From Neovahlkampfia damariscottae (taxonomy: Eukaryota; Heterolobosea; Selenaionea; Neovahlkampfiida; Neovahlkampfiidae), in assembly GCA_016618085.1 (NCBI GenBank), contig JABLTG010000056.1, forward strand, positions 38,461-102,460: 64,000 nucleotides of DNA. The letters run 5' to 3'. Positions 21,537 to 32,550 of this stretch are shown piece by piece. Each line of letters begins with the position of its first letter. The first letter of the stretch is position 1. Position numbers and translations under genes: made by a program. Below the pieces are notes generated by a model that was not told where the DNA came from, made no database searches, and saw only the letters and a list, made by a program, of their open reading frames with translations.

Positions 21537-22377
21537 TTACTGTTCAATTTTGGTGAAATAATCGTTCTCATCCAACTCTTCATTCAATATCAATTTTTCT
21601 GTTGTGGAATTTTGGGTCTTTGAAATAAATACTTCAATTCCCAACTTTGCAATATTTATTGCATTTTCAAACTTTCCTAATATTCCATTCGTGACATCAA
21701 CTTGTGATATTTCAAATTTATATTCCAAATTCTTCATTTCTTTTACTGATATTTTTTTAATCAAATTGTTCAATTCCAATTCTTCATTCTTAGGAGGAGA
21801 CGAATAAATACCATGAACATTTGATATGAAATATACCTTTTCCGGCTTAAAATATTCGGATAATTTCATCATTATTATATCACCACTTAAAATTGAACAT
21901 TTTTGTACCGAATCAAAAACAACATCACCATGAATGACTGGTATTAAACCAATTGTCAATAAATCATTTAATATTTCTGGAAAATTTGAATTCATTTCAA
22001 TTTCACCATTTTTGGATTTAAAATTTGTGATACATGATATCCCAACTGCATTTATATTTTTTTCAATCAATTTCTTCACTACCATCGAATTCAAAGTTTT
22101 CACAGATTTTCTGGTCAACGAAATTCCGATTTGAAAAGAATTTCCAACAATTTTTTCATTTAATTTGTATTTTTTTGCTTCAAAATGACCAAAAGAACTA
22201 AAAAAAAAATTTAATCTGTAGCAGTGTTTTTTACCCAGCTCCGTGGACAATTATTATTCGTTGTTCTTTATGAATTTTTTCAATAACTGAGCAAAACCAA
22301 TCAATAGATTCCTCATTTATAGTTTGATATTTTTGTTTCTCTGTGATTGCAGCTCCACCAATTTTTATCAACTTCAT
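21537..22377 (-). CDS. Isopentenyl phosphate kinase
   Basis: Exons 22235-22377 and 21537-22197, 267 residues. The start MKLIKIGGAAITEK and the splice-restored IIVHGAGSFGHFEAKKY carry the amino-acid-kinase glycine loop and the catalytic His of IPK. Later blocks PVIHGDVVFD and LSGD follow the family. The enzyme phosphorylates isopentenyl phosphate to isopentenyl diphosphate with ATP. In many lineages it salvages monophosphates beside the mevalonate pathway. The predicted length matches archaeal and plant IPKs. No other isoprenoid gene is in the window. Confidence 0.92.
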
Positions 22378-22499
22378 CTCTTTTTTGATTTCATAGGTCA
22401 ATTTTAATTGTATAAATTCAAACTGTTATTGATAGTTATTCATCTTTATTTTTTAAAAAACAGAAAATTAGTTTATTCAAATTTTCTTTCATGTTTTTT

Positions 22500-23984
22500 T
22501 CATTGATTTTCTTCTAACGATCTTTTGTGAGCAACGTATTTAAATTGAAAGAAAACATCAGATATCTTTTGCACGGATTTCATTTCATTGAAACAGTTTT
22601 TAATTTCTTTACTAGTAGAATTCATATCAAGAATATCTTCAACATTTACTGAGTATGCTTCAAAAACTTCCAAATTTTTTGTTGAAGCAAAACAATCGAA
22701 AAGTTCTTCTTTTGGAATTGGGAAACCAGAGGAATAGAATCCTGATCCCATCATTTTAAATACAACCAATGTACTGTTCAACGAAAGACCTTCTATGATA
22801 ACACTCAATCCAAATCCATTGATGCAATTATTTTCAAGATTCAATTGCACTAATTTCTTGTTTTTTGAAAGAAATTGTGATATGAATGGACATGATTCAT
22901 TGGGTATACCATTGCAAGAAATATTCAGTATTTCCAAAGTATCATTCTCTTCTAATGATATCAACAAATCATGAAGTATTTCGTTTTTAAAATAAAAGTG
23001 AGTGAGATATAAAGATTTTAAACAGTGGTTGTATTTCAATGATTCAAAGATATTTTTCTTCATAAAAACATTAAAACCTATCATTTGTGATAAATTCAAA
23101 ACTTCTAAAGTTTCATTTTCTTTCAATGATTCAAAAATAGATATCACATTCTCTTGATGCAAACTACAACCTTGAAGATTCAACACTTTCAATGTTTTGT
23201 TTTGATAAATAAAAGGTCCTATGTTTAATTCTAATTCTCTATATTTTTCTTCCTCTTCGTTTGACTGGAACATGCCATTTGTTTCTAAATGTAGAATTCT
23301 TAAAGTTGGATTTTTTTGAAGAGCTGAAAATAATAAAAAAATATCATATTCATTTAGTGAACAATCGTTTGCAGTTAATTGAATCAATGTATGGTTTTTA
23401 TCCACCATATCAATCAAGGAGTCCACTGAATCTTGCAACGAATTATTTGACACTTTTAATACCTTCAATGTTTTATTGTTTTTCAATGAATTGAAAATAT
23501 AACTTCCATTAATGTTAACGTTATCAGAAATATCAAGCCTTGTCAACTTTTGATCGGCTCCTGATAAATAGTCTCCAATCAATTTACTTCCTTTAGTTTT
23601 AATAAAAAAGTCATTCAAATAAAGGTTTTCAAGAATGTTGTTATTTTTCAAAACTCTAAAAAGCTCCTCCAAACTTTTTTGGTGACTTTTATTTTTGGAT
23701 AAATCCAAAGTTGTCAATGAAGGAAGTTCGTGTAACGTTTCTGAAAGTAACTTCATTCCTTTTGACGACAATTTAGTTTCAGATAGTACAAGGACTTCTA
23801 ATTTTTTACTTTTTTGCAGTCCTTTGAATATTAAATTCCAATTCTTGTCAGAAAAGAAATTGTTGGACATGTTCAAACTTCGACTGTTTTTAAGTTTTTT
23901 GGAAAGTTCCGCTATTTCTTCTTGATCAAAGTCATAGTTTGAGAACTTCAAGTGTTCAACATCAGCAAGGTTGACAAAGGACAT
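22500..23984 (-). CDS. Leucine-rich-repeat protein, RNI-like
   Basis: Single exon of 494 residues made almost entirely of 28-residue ribonuclease-inhibitor-like repeats (LTTLDLSKN, LEVLNLSQ, LVQLNLENNCINGFG). It has no signal peptide, membrane segment, F-box or NACHT domain. Such proteins serve as binding surfaces; RanGAP is one relative, but I see no RanGAP catalytic Arg loop. The start lies below ATCCAATCAGC. Confidence 0.85.
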   Translation of the reverse strand: MSFVNLADVEHLKFSNYDFDQEEIAELSKKLKNSRSLNMSNNFFSDKNWNLIFKGLQKSKKLEVLVLSETKLSSKGMKLLSETLHELPSLTTLDLSKNKSHQKSLEELFRVLKNNNILENLYLNDFFIKTKGSKLIGDYLSGADQKLTRLDISDNVNINGSYIFNSLKNNKTLKVLKVSNNSLQDSVDSLIDMVDKNHTLIQLTANDCSLNEYDIFLLFSALQKNPTLRILHLETNGMFQSNEEEEKYRELELNIGPFIYQNKTLKVLNLQGCSLHQENVISIFESLKENETLEVLNLSQMIGFNVFMKKNIFESLKYNHCLKSLYLTHFYFKNEILHDLLISLEENDTLEILNISCNGIPNESCPFISQFLSKNKKLVQLNLENNCINGFGLSVIIEGLSLNSTLVVFKMMGSGFYSSGFPIPKEELFDCFASTKNLEVFEAYSVNVEDILDMNSTSKEIKNCFNEMKSVQKISDVFFQFKYVAHKRSLEENQ

Positions 23985-24093
23985 TTGGAATCAAGCTGAT
24001 TGGATCAAATTTTTGAAAGTTTTTACCTTAATTACTGGAAAGAATGTTGAAACTAGAAAAATATTTGTTTCCACTATTTTAATTGTTCCTGAT

Positions 24094-24660
24094 TTATTTT
24101 TCAGTTGGATTTTGTTTCTTTTTTTTTATTTCATCAGCAATCCAACAAAACCCTTCATACAATCCTTCATCTTTAATGGCAGAACATGGTTGAATCTTCC
24201 ATTTTTGTTTTATTTCTGTCAAATTTAATTTTTCAACAATTTCACTTGTTGAAGCAGCACCTTTCATATCTTGTTTATTTGCAAAAATCAAAACTACAAC
24301 ATCTTTTAGCTTTTCATCATCATGTAAAAAATGCAAAACTTTTTCTTTTACATCAACAAATCTTTCAGAATCATTTGAATCAACTACAATAACAAAAGCA
24401 TCCAAATTTACAAAATAATGAGTATATAAAGGAAATATTTTGTCTCTTCCTCCAACGTCCCATAAGTTCATATGAATGTTTTTGAGCAATACAGATTCAA
24501 CATTAAAACCAATTGTTGGAATGGTCCTGATGGGTTCATCACCTAATTTTAATTTGTAAAGAATGGTTGTTTTTCCAGCAGCATCGAGTCCAGCGATGAA
24601 TATTTTGCATTCTTCGATTCCTGAAAAATAATCGAACCATGATTTGATAATGTTGCCCAT
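24094..24660 (-). CDS. ARF/ARL-family small GTPase with Arg in place of the switch II Gln
   Basis: Single exon of 188 residues. MGNIIKSW offers a myristoylation glycine. P-loop GLDAAGKTT, switch [18 protein letters not shown] and a [12 protein letters not shown] motif are all in place. The switch II motif reads WDVGGRDK where ARFs have WDVGGQDK; the Gln positions water for hydrolysis. The protein should bind GTP and locate to membranes, but intrinsic hydrolysis may be low (inference). It is otherwise close to a standard ARF, with a Lys-rich C-terminal tail. Confidence 0.92.
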   Translation of the reverse strand: MGNIIKSWFDYFSGIEECKIFIAGLDAAGKTTILYKLKLGDEPIRTIPTIGFNVESVLLKNIHMNLWDVGGRDKIFPLYTHYFVNLDAFVIVVDSNDSERFVDVKEKVLHFLHDDEKLKDVVVLIFANKQDMKGAASTSEIVEKLNLTEIKQKWKIQPCSAIKDEGLYEGFCWIADEIKKKKQNPTEK

Positions 24661-24801
24661 GAGACGTTCAATTTTGCCTTTAAAAATTGACCAATAGAAC
24701 GGTTGGAAGAAAAAGACATCTTGACCTCAAAATTTTTCTGAATTCCCAGCTAAAAACAATTTTTTTTAATTTTCCGAAAATTCTTCGGTGATCATTGGTC
24801 A

Positions 24802-26253
24802 ATGGCTTGTTCTCAATTTTTAGTGTTCGTGACAATTCTCTTCGGAGTTTTTTTATTTTTCATAAAACCAGAAGAAGAAATTCACTGGAACTGGAAACAA
24901 ATAAATCTTGATGCTAAAAAGTTGGGTCTAGGTTTTTCAAAAGATTTTATCTGGTAAAAAAAACGAATTTTTAAAAAATAATTCAAAGGGGTGTAGCAAC
25001 ATCTTCTCATCAAATTGAAGGAAATAATACTCTAAATCAATGGTATGAATGGGAAAAAAGTCAAAAATTAGAACCATCTGGTGACGCAACTGATAGCTGG
25101 AAACGTTATAAAGAAGATATTCAATTAATGAAAAAACTTGGTGTATCAAGTTACAGATTTTCAATTGAATGGTCTAAAATTGAACCTTCAGAAGGAATTT
25201 TTGATCCATGGGCTGTTCAACATTATCATGATCTCATTGATGAGTGCATTAAAAATAAAATTGATCCAATGATTACATTACATCATTTTACAAATCCAAT
25301 TTGGTTTGAAAAACAAAGAGCTTGGGAAAATGAAAAATTAATCAAACACTTTGTCAGATTTTCAGAATATGTTTTTAAAGAATATTCAAAGAAAGTTAAA
25401 TTTTGGTGTACGATCAATGAATCAGAAGTTATTGTTTTATTGGGTTATTTGGATGGTAGATTTCCACCTGGAAAAAAATTAGATTTTTCATCTGCAAAAA
25501 TTGTTTTACAAAATTTACTTCAAGCTCATGTTGAAACTTATCATGCATTAAAAAAACTTCCAAATGGAAAAGAAGCACAAATCGGATTTGTCAAGGATAT
25601 CATTCAATTTGATCCTTATAATCAATGGAATCCTTTGGAATGGGTAATTTCATCTTCAATGAATCATATTTTAACTGAATCCATTTTGAAATTTTTTGAA
25701 ACTGGAAAATTTCAATTCATTCCATTTTTGACATCATTTGAAAATCAAAAAGCAAAGAATTCATTAGATTTTATTGGATTGTAATATTTAGATTCATTAA
25801 TTCTTCTGCAGAAATTATTATACTCATGTTCTTCCAAGACTACAATTTTCGATGACAGAACCTGTCAAAGAAGACTCAAGACCAGATGAAAAAATAACAG
25901 AAATGAAATATGCATTATATGCAGAAGGATTTTATAGAGCTTTGAAAAGATTAAGTCATTTAAGAGTTCCTATTATTGTCAGTGAAAATGGTGCACCTGA
26001 TTCAAAAGATGTTCTCAGAGAAGAATGGATCAAGAAATATATTTATGCAATGCAAAAGGCTATATTTGAAGGTGTAAATGTTAAAGGTTTCTTCTATTGG
26101 AGTTTATTGGACAATTTTGAATGGGCAGAAGGTTACAAACAAAAATTTGGGTTGTATCATGTCGATTTCAAAACACAAAAAAGAACATTGCGAGAAGGAT
26201 CAAAAATTTATGTGAAAATTATTGAAGAACATAAAAAAAATTCCAATCTCTAA
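24802..26253 (+). CDS. Glycoside hydrolase family 1 beta-glucosidase-like, membrane anchored or secreted
   Basis: Exons 24802-24953, 24989-25780 and 25812-26253, 461 residues. The N-terminus has a hydrophobic segment (FLVFVTILFGVFLFFI) acting as signal or anchor, then FIWGVATSSHQIEGN, the acid/base motif CTINESE (usual form TFNEP) and the nucleophile motif IVSENGAP. The end has the WSLLDNFEWAEGY block. By family it releases glucose or similar sugars from beta-glycosides in a secretory or lysosome-like compartment. The change of Pro to Ser after the acid/base Glu is mild. ATTGGTCA immediately precedes the ATG. Confidence 0.93.
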
Positions 26254-26347
26254 AAATTTTTTCGGAGAATTTATTCTTTTTTATTGTCCAATGAGCTCGA
26301 TTTTAACTCTAAGTCATTCTAATTGGTCAAATCTACAGACAGAAAAG

Positions 26348-27086
26348 ATGAAGTTGAAAGTCGGAATATTCCTCCTACTTTTCATTATAGCCCAAGTCCT
26401 TGCGACTCCAAACATGGAAAGCAACGTCTTAAGTGTAAAACCTTCACCAACATGGTCAGGAGTCAAATTCAAGTGTTTTGTAAAATGCTCTTTCGTTGGA
26501 AAGAAACTATACACTTTGGATACCACAACACTCTCAAAAAAAGAAAAACAACTTCTTTTAAAGGCCTCAGACAATATATGCCCACAAAACAAAGCAAAAA
26601 AATGTTCATGCAAAAACGTGTTGAATTATGTTGACGTTTATACTCACTCACCTGCTATTGAAGAAAGAATTAATTTCTTAAAATCAAAACAGTATTGTCC
26701 ACAAATTACTTCAGCTCCTACAGGTGTTATCACAAAATCTGTCAAAACTTCTTCAAAGAAACTTCATGACAAGTTTGACTTTTTTTTTTTTTTTAATTTT
26801 GAAAAGAGAATATATGCAAGGATATCATGATGCTTTAGAAAAAATTGCGAAATTATCAAGTTCAACATCTCAAAAGAAAGCAGTTCAATCAAAAGAAGAA
26901 TCAAATACTTTAGAAGCTAGTATCTCTCATTTGATGAGAGAATTACCAAAACCATTGACAAGAGGAAATACTTTGAGTTCAAAAGCACTTCAAGAAGAAG
27001 AAGAAGAAGAAGAAGATGAAGAAAATACTTTAGAAGAAGATCTTTCTGATTTAATGAAAGAATTACCAAAACCATTGAAATATTAA
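26348..27086 (+). CDS. Small secreted cysteine-containing protein with ELPKPL repeats
   Basis: Exons 26348-26772 and 26807-27086 (34-nt intron), 234 residues. A signal peptide (KVGIFLLLFIIAQVLA) precedes a Cys-containing region (KCFVKCSFVG, CPQNKAKKCSCKN). After the intron the C-terminal part holds two copies of a motif, SHLMRELPKPL and SDLMKELPKPL, separated by a Glu-rich stretch. I do not recognise the family. Secretion is inferred from the signal peptide. AATTGGTCAAA lies 17 bp upstream of the ATG. Confidence 0.75.
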
Positions 27087-27151
27087 TATATCAAAAAAGA
27101 TTCTTTTTTTTCTTTTTTTTTTTGTCCAATAAAATCAACTTCCAATTGAAA

Positions 27152-28646
27152 ATGTACAAACAGGTAAACGACGAAAAAATCGGAAATTATTTGGTCGCGA
27201 CAAAAGACATTCCAAGAGGTCAAATTTTAATTACAGAAGCACCTATATGTCATGTCGTTTCTGATAGATTACTTGAAACTCATTGTCATTATTGCTTACA
27301 ATTTTTGGAAAAAAAATTAAGATGTCGTAAGTCGTTTTTTTTTATTTTGAAATTTGAAGCAAAATGTAAATTCGCATATTATTGTTCAGGAGATTGTCAA
27401 AAGAAAGATTGGGCAAACCATAAATACGTAACTTTTTATTTTTTTTTTGGACTGTTGTTTTTCATAGGAATGTAAATCTATTTTGAAATCTACACCATAT
27501 TTTCCAAATGAAAGCACTAGATTAATGTCAAAAATTTTACAAAAAAAAACAACTGACAAAGACGCTTATCAAAAATTTTTAAATTTTGTTTCACGTAATT
27601 CTTTTTCTTTAATTTGAACTCACTATTTTAGATGCTGACCAAAAGAAGGATGATGAAGCATTGGTTGAAATGAGTTACTTAGTTTTGGATTTTTTTCCAG
27701 CAACTCAAGAAAATAAACCAAAACTTGAAGAAGTTTTTGAGAATTTTTGTAGAGTAAAAAAAAAACAAATGATTGAATAATTTTTAAAGTTCGAATGTAA
27801 TAATTTTGGTATTATGGATGAAGAACAAAATACATTAGGAACAGGAGTCTACCTTGCATCATCATTCCTCAATCACTCGTAAAAAAAAAGTTATTTTTTA
27901 ACAATTCAAGTTGTCAACCAAATTGTGTTGCAATGTTTAATAAAAATGAAATTATTATTCGTTGTATTGAAAATATAAAAAAAGGAGATCAGTTAATGAT
28001 TTCTTATGTTGAATTTGCATCATCTTCACCAAACCGAAATGAAATTTTACAATCACAATATTGTTTTGAATGTTTCTGTCAAAAATGTCAATTAAAACTA
28101 AATGATGATCTTTTAGGAGGTACAATTTGCTCAGAATGTTCTTCAATTTTAGATAAAGAATATTTCTGTCAAAAATGTGAAAAGAAAGAAAATCAAAAGA
28201 AATTAGAATCACAATTTTATAAATCAATTGAATTAAGTGGTAATTTAGAATATGATAAATGTTATGAAATTCAAAAAAAAATATTAAGTCCTTATCATGA
28301 AAATATTTTTCAAACTTTATATTTTTTAACAAAGAAATCATTAGATTCACAAGAATTTCATAATGCAGTCATTTATTTAACATTATCTTTACCAATTTAT
28401 GAAAGTAATCATTTTGATTTTTTCGTCTAATTTTCCACACAAGTGTGTTATCCAAAATATTCCCCATTATTAGGTCAACAATACTTTTTACTTGGAAATA
28501 TGCATTTTATTTGTGAAGATTTTGTAAATGCATTGACTTATTTCAGAAAAGCAATGAAAGTTTTTAAGGTTTGTTATGATGAAGGTCATGATATTAGAAT
28601 TGAATTGGAAGAAAAAATAACAATGATTGAAACAAATGAACCATAA
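27152..28646 (+). CDS. SMYD-type SET and MYND domain protein
   Basis: Seven exons (27152-27326, 27360-27427, 27468-27593, 27631-27753, 27790-27878, 27911-28404, 28444-28646), 425 residues. The MYND finger (CHYCLQF...LRCPKCKFAYYCSGDCQ) interrupts the SET domain as in SMYD proteins. The SET core has SSFLNHSCQPNC, whose NHSC is rebuilt over an intron, and the post-SET cysteines CFECFCQKCQ follow. The C-terminus has TPR-like helices. SMYDs methylate lysines of histone or cytoplasmic proteins; the substrate cannot be told. Stops of this gene and urocanase lie 2 bp apart. Confidence 0.92.
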
Positions 28647-28648
28647 AA

Positions 28649-31051
28649 TTATTTAAACATTTTTTCAAGGAGTTTTTCATCTGATTTATTTGCCATTGTA
28701 ACTTTTAATAATGGATTTTGTTTCATTGTTAATTCAATAGTTTCTTCTGCATTATCATTTCCACTCCAATTTCTTCTTGCTACTCCATTGTTGACATCCC
28801 AGAAAAGCATATTTTGAACTTTTTCAGCTGCTTCTTTTGTTCCATCTAAAACGAATCCAAATCCACAATTCAAAGCTTCACCCCATCCTGTACCTCCACC
28901 ATTATGAAGTGCAATCCAAGTTGCTCCTCTCATTGCATTTCCAACAAATGTATGAACAGACATATCTCCAGTTTTTTGAGATCCATCATAAATACTAGAA
29001 AATATTGATAAATTAAAAAATCAACTTACTTTGCAGTTTCACGGAATGGACTATCAGCACCACCAACATCATGATGATCTCTTGATAAAACAACTGGTCC
29101 TTTTAATTTTCCTGAATTTACAGCTTCATTGAAAGCTAATGCAATTTGTGTTCTACCAATTGAATCAGAATATAAAATCTAAGAGATTTAAAAAATGAAT
29201 GAACTTACTCTTGCTTGTGATCCAACAACCAATTTATTTTTACCTGCTTCTTGGATCCATAAAAGGTTATCATTATATTGAAATTTAGCTTTTTCTGTTG
29301 CTGTTTTTGTTACTTGTTGAATTACTTCAGCTGCAATCTTATCAGTCAATGCTAAATCATCTGGATCTCCAGAAGTACAAACCCAACGGAATGGTCCAAA
29401 TCCTAATGAAAAAATGTCTCCCCTTTTTTCAAAAATAAATCACAAAAATGACTTACATGATATCTTGAACATAACTTGGATATTTAAATCCTGAAATTTG
29501 TTTTTCATCAAAGATATCAGCACCAGCTCTTCCAGCTTCTAATAAAAATGAATTTCCATAATCCCAAAATCTCATTCCTTTTTTGGTTAAAACATTAAGA
29601 GCATCAACATGTCTCTTCAAAGTTTCTTGAACGTATTTTTTGAATTTAGAAGGATCTTCAACCATTAATTTGTTTGATTCTTCAAATGAGCATTGAACAG
29701 GATAATATCCACCACTAAATTGAAATTTTAAAAATCTTGAAATGATTACTTGAATGGATTATGACATGATGTTTGATCAGAACCTAATTCAACTAATAAC
29801 TCATCTTGATTGGCTAATTTTTCCCATAAATCAACAACATTTCCATGATATCCAATACTACAAATTTTCTTTTCTTTTCTGTATTGTTTAATCAATTCAA
29901 TCAATTTATCCAAATCATCACAAACTTCTGTGATCCAACCTTGTTTATATCTTTTGTTTAAAGCATTTTTATCAACTTCAGCGATGACTGTGACACATTT
30001 ACAGATTAATCCAGCTTTTCCTTGTGCACCTGACATACCTCCAAGTCCTGAAGTTACAAAAACTTTTCCTTGTAAATCTTCCAATGAAAGGTATTTTCTT
30101 CCAGCATTGAGAACAGTTAAAGTTGTTCCATGTACTATACCCTGAAATTTATAAGTTTAAAATTTACAGATTGAAAATTACTTGTGGTCCGATATAACTA
30201 AAAAAATTAAAAAATAAAAAAAAAAACCAGAATGATCCAGCTGTCATTTGACCATATATTGTGTTTCCTAAAGCATACATTTTATCGTAATCACTTCTTG
30301 TTGAATAATTTGGAACAACAAGTCCACTGAAATTTTTTAATTTTTAACACAAAAAATTACTTTGTAATAACAACTCTAGGTGAATAACTGTTACTTGGAA
30401 ATAAACCTAATGGATGACCTAACCAATAAAAAAGATTAAAAATCAACTTTTTTACCAGAATATAAATCTAAAGTTTGATTTTCTCCTAATTCACTTAAGT
30501 ATTTCATTGTAACGAGAAATTGACCCCAATTATTAAAAACTGAACCATTTCCACCATAAGTAACTAATTCATGTGGAAATTGAGCAACAACAGGATCTAT
30601 AAATGACTATAAAATGATAATAAACTCTCTAACCTAAATTATTTGTAATCATAACCATAATAGCTGCAGCATGTTTTGTTTTTGCAGGATAACAATTTAT
30701 TGGATATGCCTGATGAGTTATAACAAATTTTTAAAATTACTTTCATGTTGAAATTTGTTGGTCTAAAACGATACATATAAATGTGTCCATAATCTTGTAA
30801 TTCTTGATAAAATTCTGGTGCCAATACTTCATGAAATTTACTTGGAAAATATCTCAAAGCGTTTTTAATTGCAAGCTGAAGAAAAAATTAAAGAAAACAA
30901 GTTCACTAACTTTTTGTTCATCTTTTGATAACCCATGTACCCTGTTTGGTGCATGTGGAACTGATTCATCTCTTTTTTGTGGTGATGGTAATTCATCAGG
31001 AATTCCATTTGCTAACACAGACAATTGTTTTGTTATTTCTTCAACACTCAT
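28649..31051 (-). CDS. Urocanate hydratase (urocanase), 12 exons
   Basis: Twelve exons: 30911-31051, 30741-30875, 30634-30709, 30456-30596, 30361-30418, 30228-30326, 30182-30197, 29750-30141, 29457-29714, 29209-29422, 29030-29178, 28649-28994. They total 2025 nt and code for 674 residues, the usual eukaryotic length. The joined reading gives YIGPQGIVHGTT, GLGGMSGAQGKAG, GFGPFRWVCTSG and ALHNGGGTGWGEA. The seventh exon is just 16 nt and codes for the YIGPQ block. The enzyme hydrates urocanate to imidazolone propionate in histidine breakdown and uses NAD+. It is the most intron-rich gene here, while its head-to-head neighbour has none. Confidence 0.95.
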
Positions 31052-31063
31052 TTTCGGTAAATC

Positions 31064-31074
31064 AACCAATCAAA
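31064..31074. promoter_or_regulatory. AACCAATCAAA element in a 23-bp divergent promoter
   Basis: Fills half of the 23 bp between the urocanase ATG (31049-31051, minus) and the SET-gene ATG (31075, plus). No room remains for separate upstream promoters, so each gene must use elements inside its neighbour or this shared core. Confidence 0.6.
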
Positions 31075-32550
31075 ATGCAGCGGAATTTAGTATTTCCACT
31101 TGTTGTTTTGTTTTTCTCCGTTCTGATAGTTTTTTATCTGAGGAAATGTAATTTTAAAACATTACAAAAAATCAAAAAATCCCACTCTGTCAAACAAGAA
31201 CTGATAAAAGCTCAAAAAAAATCAATTTCCAAAAATTCTCCGAGAGATAGTTTTATTGAATACATGAAATTTTCAGCAACCAAAGAAGAAAAAATCATCA
31301 ATTTGGATCTAGTTGATATTTTTAATTTCACTCAGGGTATTGGTATTCGTGCCAAACAAGATATCAAAAAAAATCAAATTATTGCCCATACAAGTATCAT
31401 TAATCCACATACAACAATGCACGCCTTTCATTTAACAAGAAAATGTCAAGATTTTGTAATTCCAAAAACAGATAATGACCAACATATCATTCTGTCACTT
31501 CAAATGATGTATGAAAAATACAATTGTGAAAATAACAACAAAAAGAGCTTTTTTTCAGAATATTTGCACAGCTTAGAAGAAAGACTAGAATTCAAAACAT
31601 TTGGTTTTTTCTGGAAAAAATATGAACTTGAAGAATTACAGTCATCTTCATTTATCAATATGATTTTCAGACAAAAAATGAAAATTGAACAATTATATCA
31701 AAAATCAAAGAGACATTCTGTTTTGAGTTGTTTTTCAAAGAAATGTGGCAAAATAGTTCCTTGGGATAGAATTCTGACGAAGGAGAATTTTGTGTGGTCA
31801 ATGCATGTGATCTATTCAAGATGCTTTGCTGCCAAATTCAAATTCAGAGAATATGATTATTTTGGTAAAGTTACACTGCTGCAACCAGGAATGGATTATT
31901 TTAATACAAATTTACATCAAAACAATGCAAAACATTATCTTCACATTCAAGATTATCAAGTACTAACCACAGAAGATATTAAAAAGGGAAGTCAAATATA
32001 TGTTAGATATTGGAAGAAAAAGGCCCCAAATGAACTATTAATACTGAAATATGGGTTTTGTGATGAATCAAATCCGAATAATTTACATACTTTTGATGTT
32101 GGTGAGTATTTTGTGAACAGATTTGGTTTATTGTCAAAAAATCATCAAAATATTATTGAATCGGTGCTAAAGAAATTTGGATTATTTGGATTTCATTCAT
32201 TCACAATCAATTTGAATTTAGAAATGAATCATTCATTTTTTCATTTTTTTCAAACTTTAAGAGCATTTCAATGCCCAATTAAACAATTACAGAAAGTAAC
32301 TGATTTAAAATACATCACAAATAAAGTTGAAAAACGAGTATTAAAAGAAGGAATTAATATTCTTCAACAAATTTTACACTCATATCCCACGACAATTCAA
32401 GAAGATATTGAAATACTAAATCGTGTCAAAGGGAAAAACTCAAACATTGATTGTGCAATTATCATCAGGAAAGAAGAAAAAATTATATTAAAGAAACTAA
32501 TTTTGAGCTTAAAAAACAAAATAAGAGTCACCAAAAAATTGAAAGTTTAA
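31075..32550 (+). CDS. SET-domain protein with N-terminal membrane anchor (SETD3/Rubisco-LSMT type)
   Basis: Single exon, 491 residues. The N-terminus is hydrophobic (LVFPLVVLFFSVLIVFYL) and acts as an anchor or signal. The SET fold is of the insert-containing type: GIGIRAKQDIKKNQIIA at the start, then a helical insert, MDYFNTNLHQN (matching the DxxNH region) and VRYWKKKAPNELLILKYGF. The C-terminus is helical like the Rubisco LSMT substrate-binding domain. Protein-lysine or histidine methylation is expected. In MDYFNTNLHQN the usual NH dipeptide is changed, so activity is uncertain. A membrane anchor on this family is unusual. Confidence 0.8.
   Translation: MQRNLVFPLVVLFFSVLIVFYLRKCNFKTLQKIKKSHSVKQELIKAQKKSISKNSPRDSFIEYMKFSATKEEKIINLDLVDIFNFTQGIGIRAKQDIKKNQIIAHTSIINPHTTMHAFHLTRKCQDFVIPKTDNDQHIILSLQMMYEKYNCENNNKKSFFSEYLHSLEERLEFKTFGFFWKKYELEELQSSSFINMIFRQKMKIEQLYQKSKRHSVLSCFSKKCGKIVPWDRILTKENFVWSMHVIYSRCFAAKFKFREYDYFGKVTLLQPGMDYFNTNLHQNNAKHYLHIQDYQVLTTEDIKKGSQIYVRYWKKKAPNELLILKYGFCDESNPNNLHTFDVGEYFVNRFGLLSKNHQNIIESVLKKFGLFGFHSFTINLNLEMNHSFFHFFQTLRAFQCPIKQLQKVTDLKYITNKVEKRVLKEGINILQQILHSYPTTIQEDIEILNRVKGKNSNIDCAIIIRKEEKIILKKLILSLKNKIRVTKKLKV

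Noticed and set aside
30236-31069. Alternative upstream start for urocanase adding MVDLPK
   Set aside because: The added codon is not ATG and falls in the 23-bp promoter. The ATG at 31051 gives the usual protein length.
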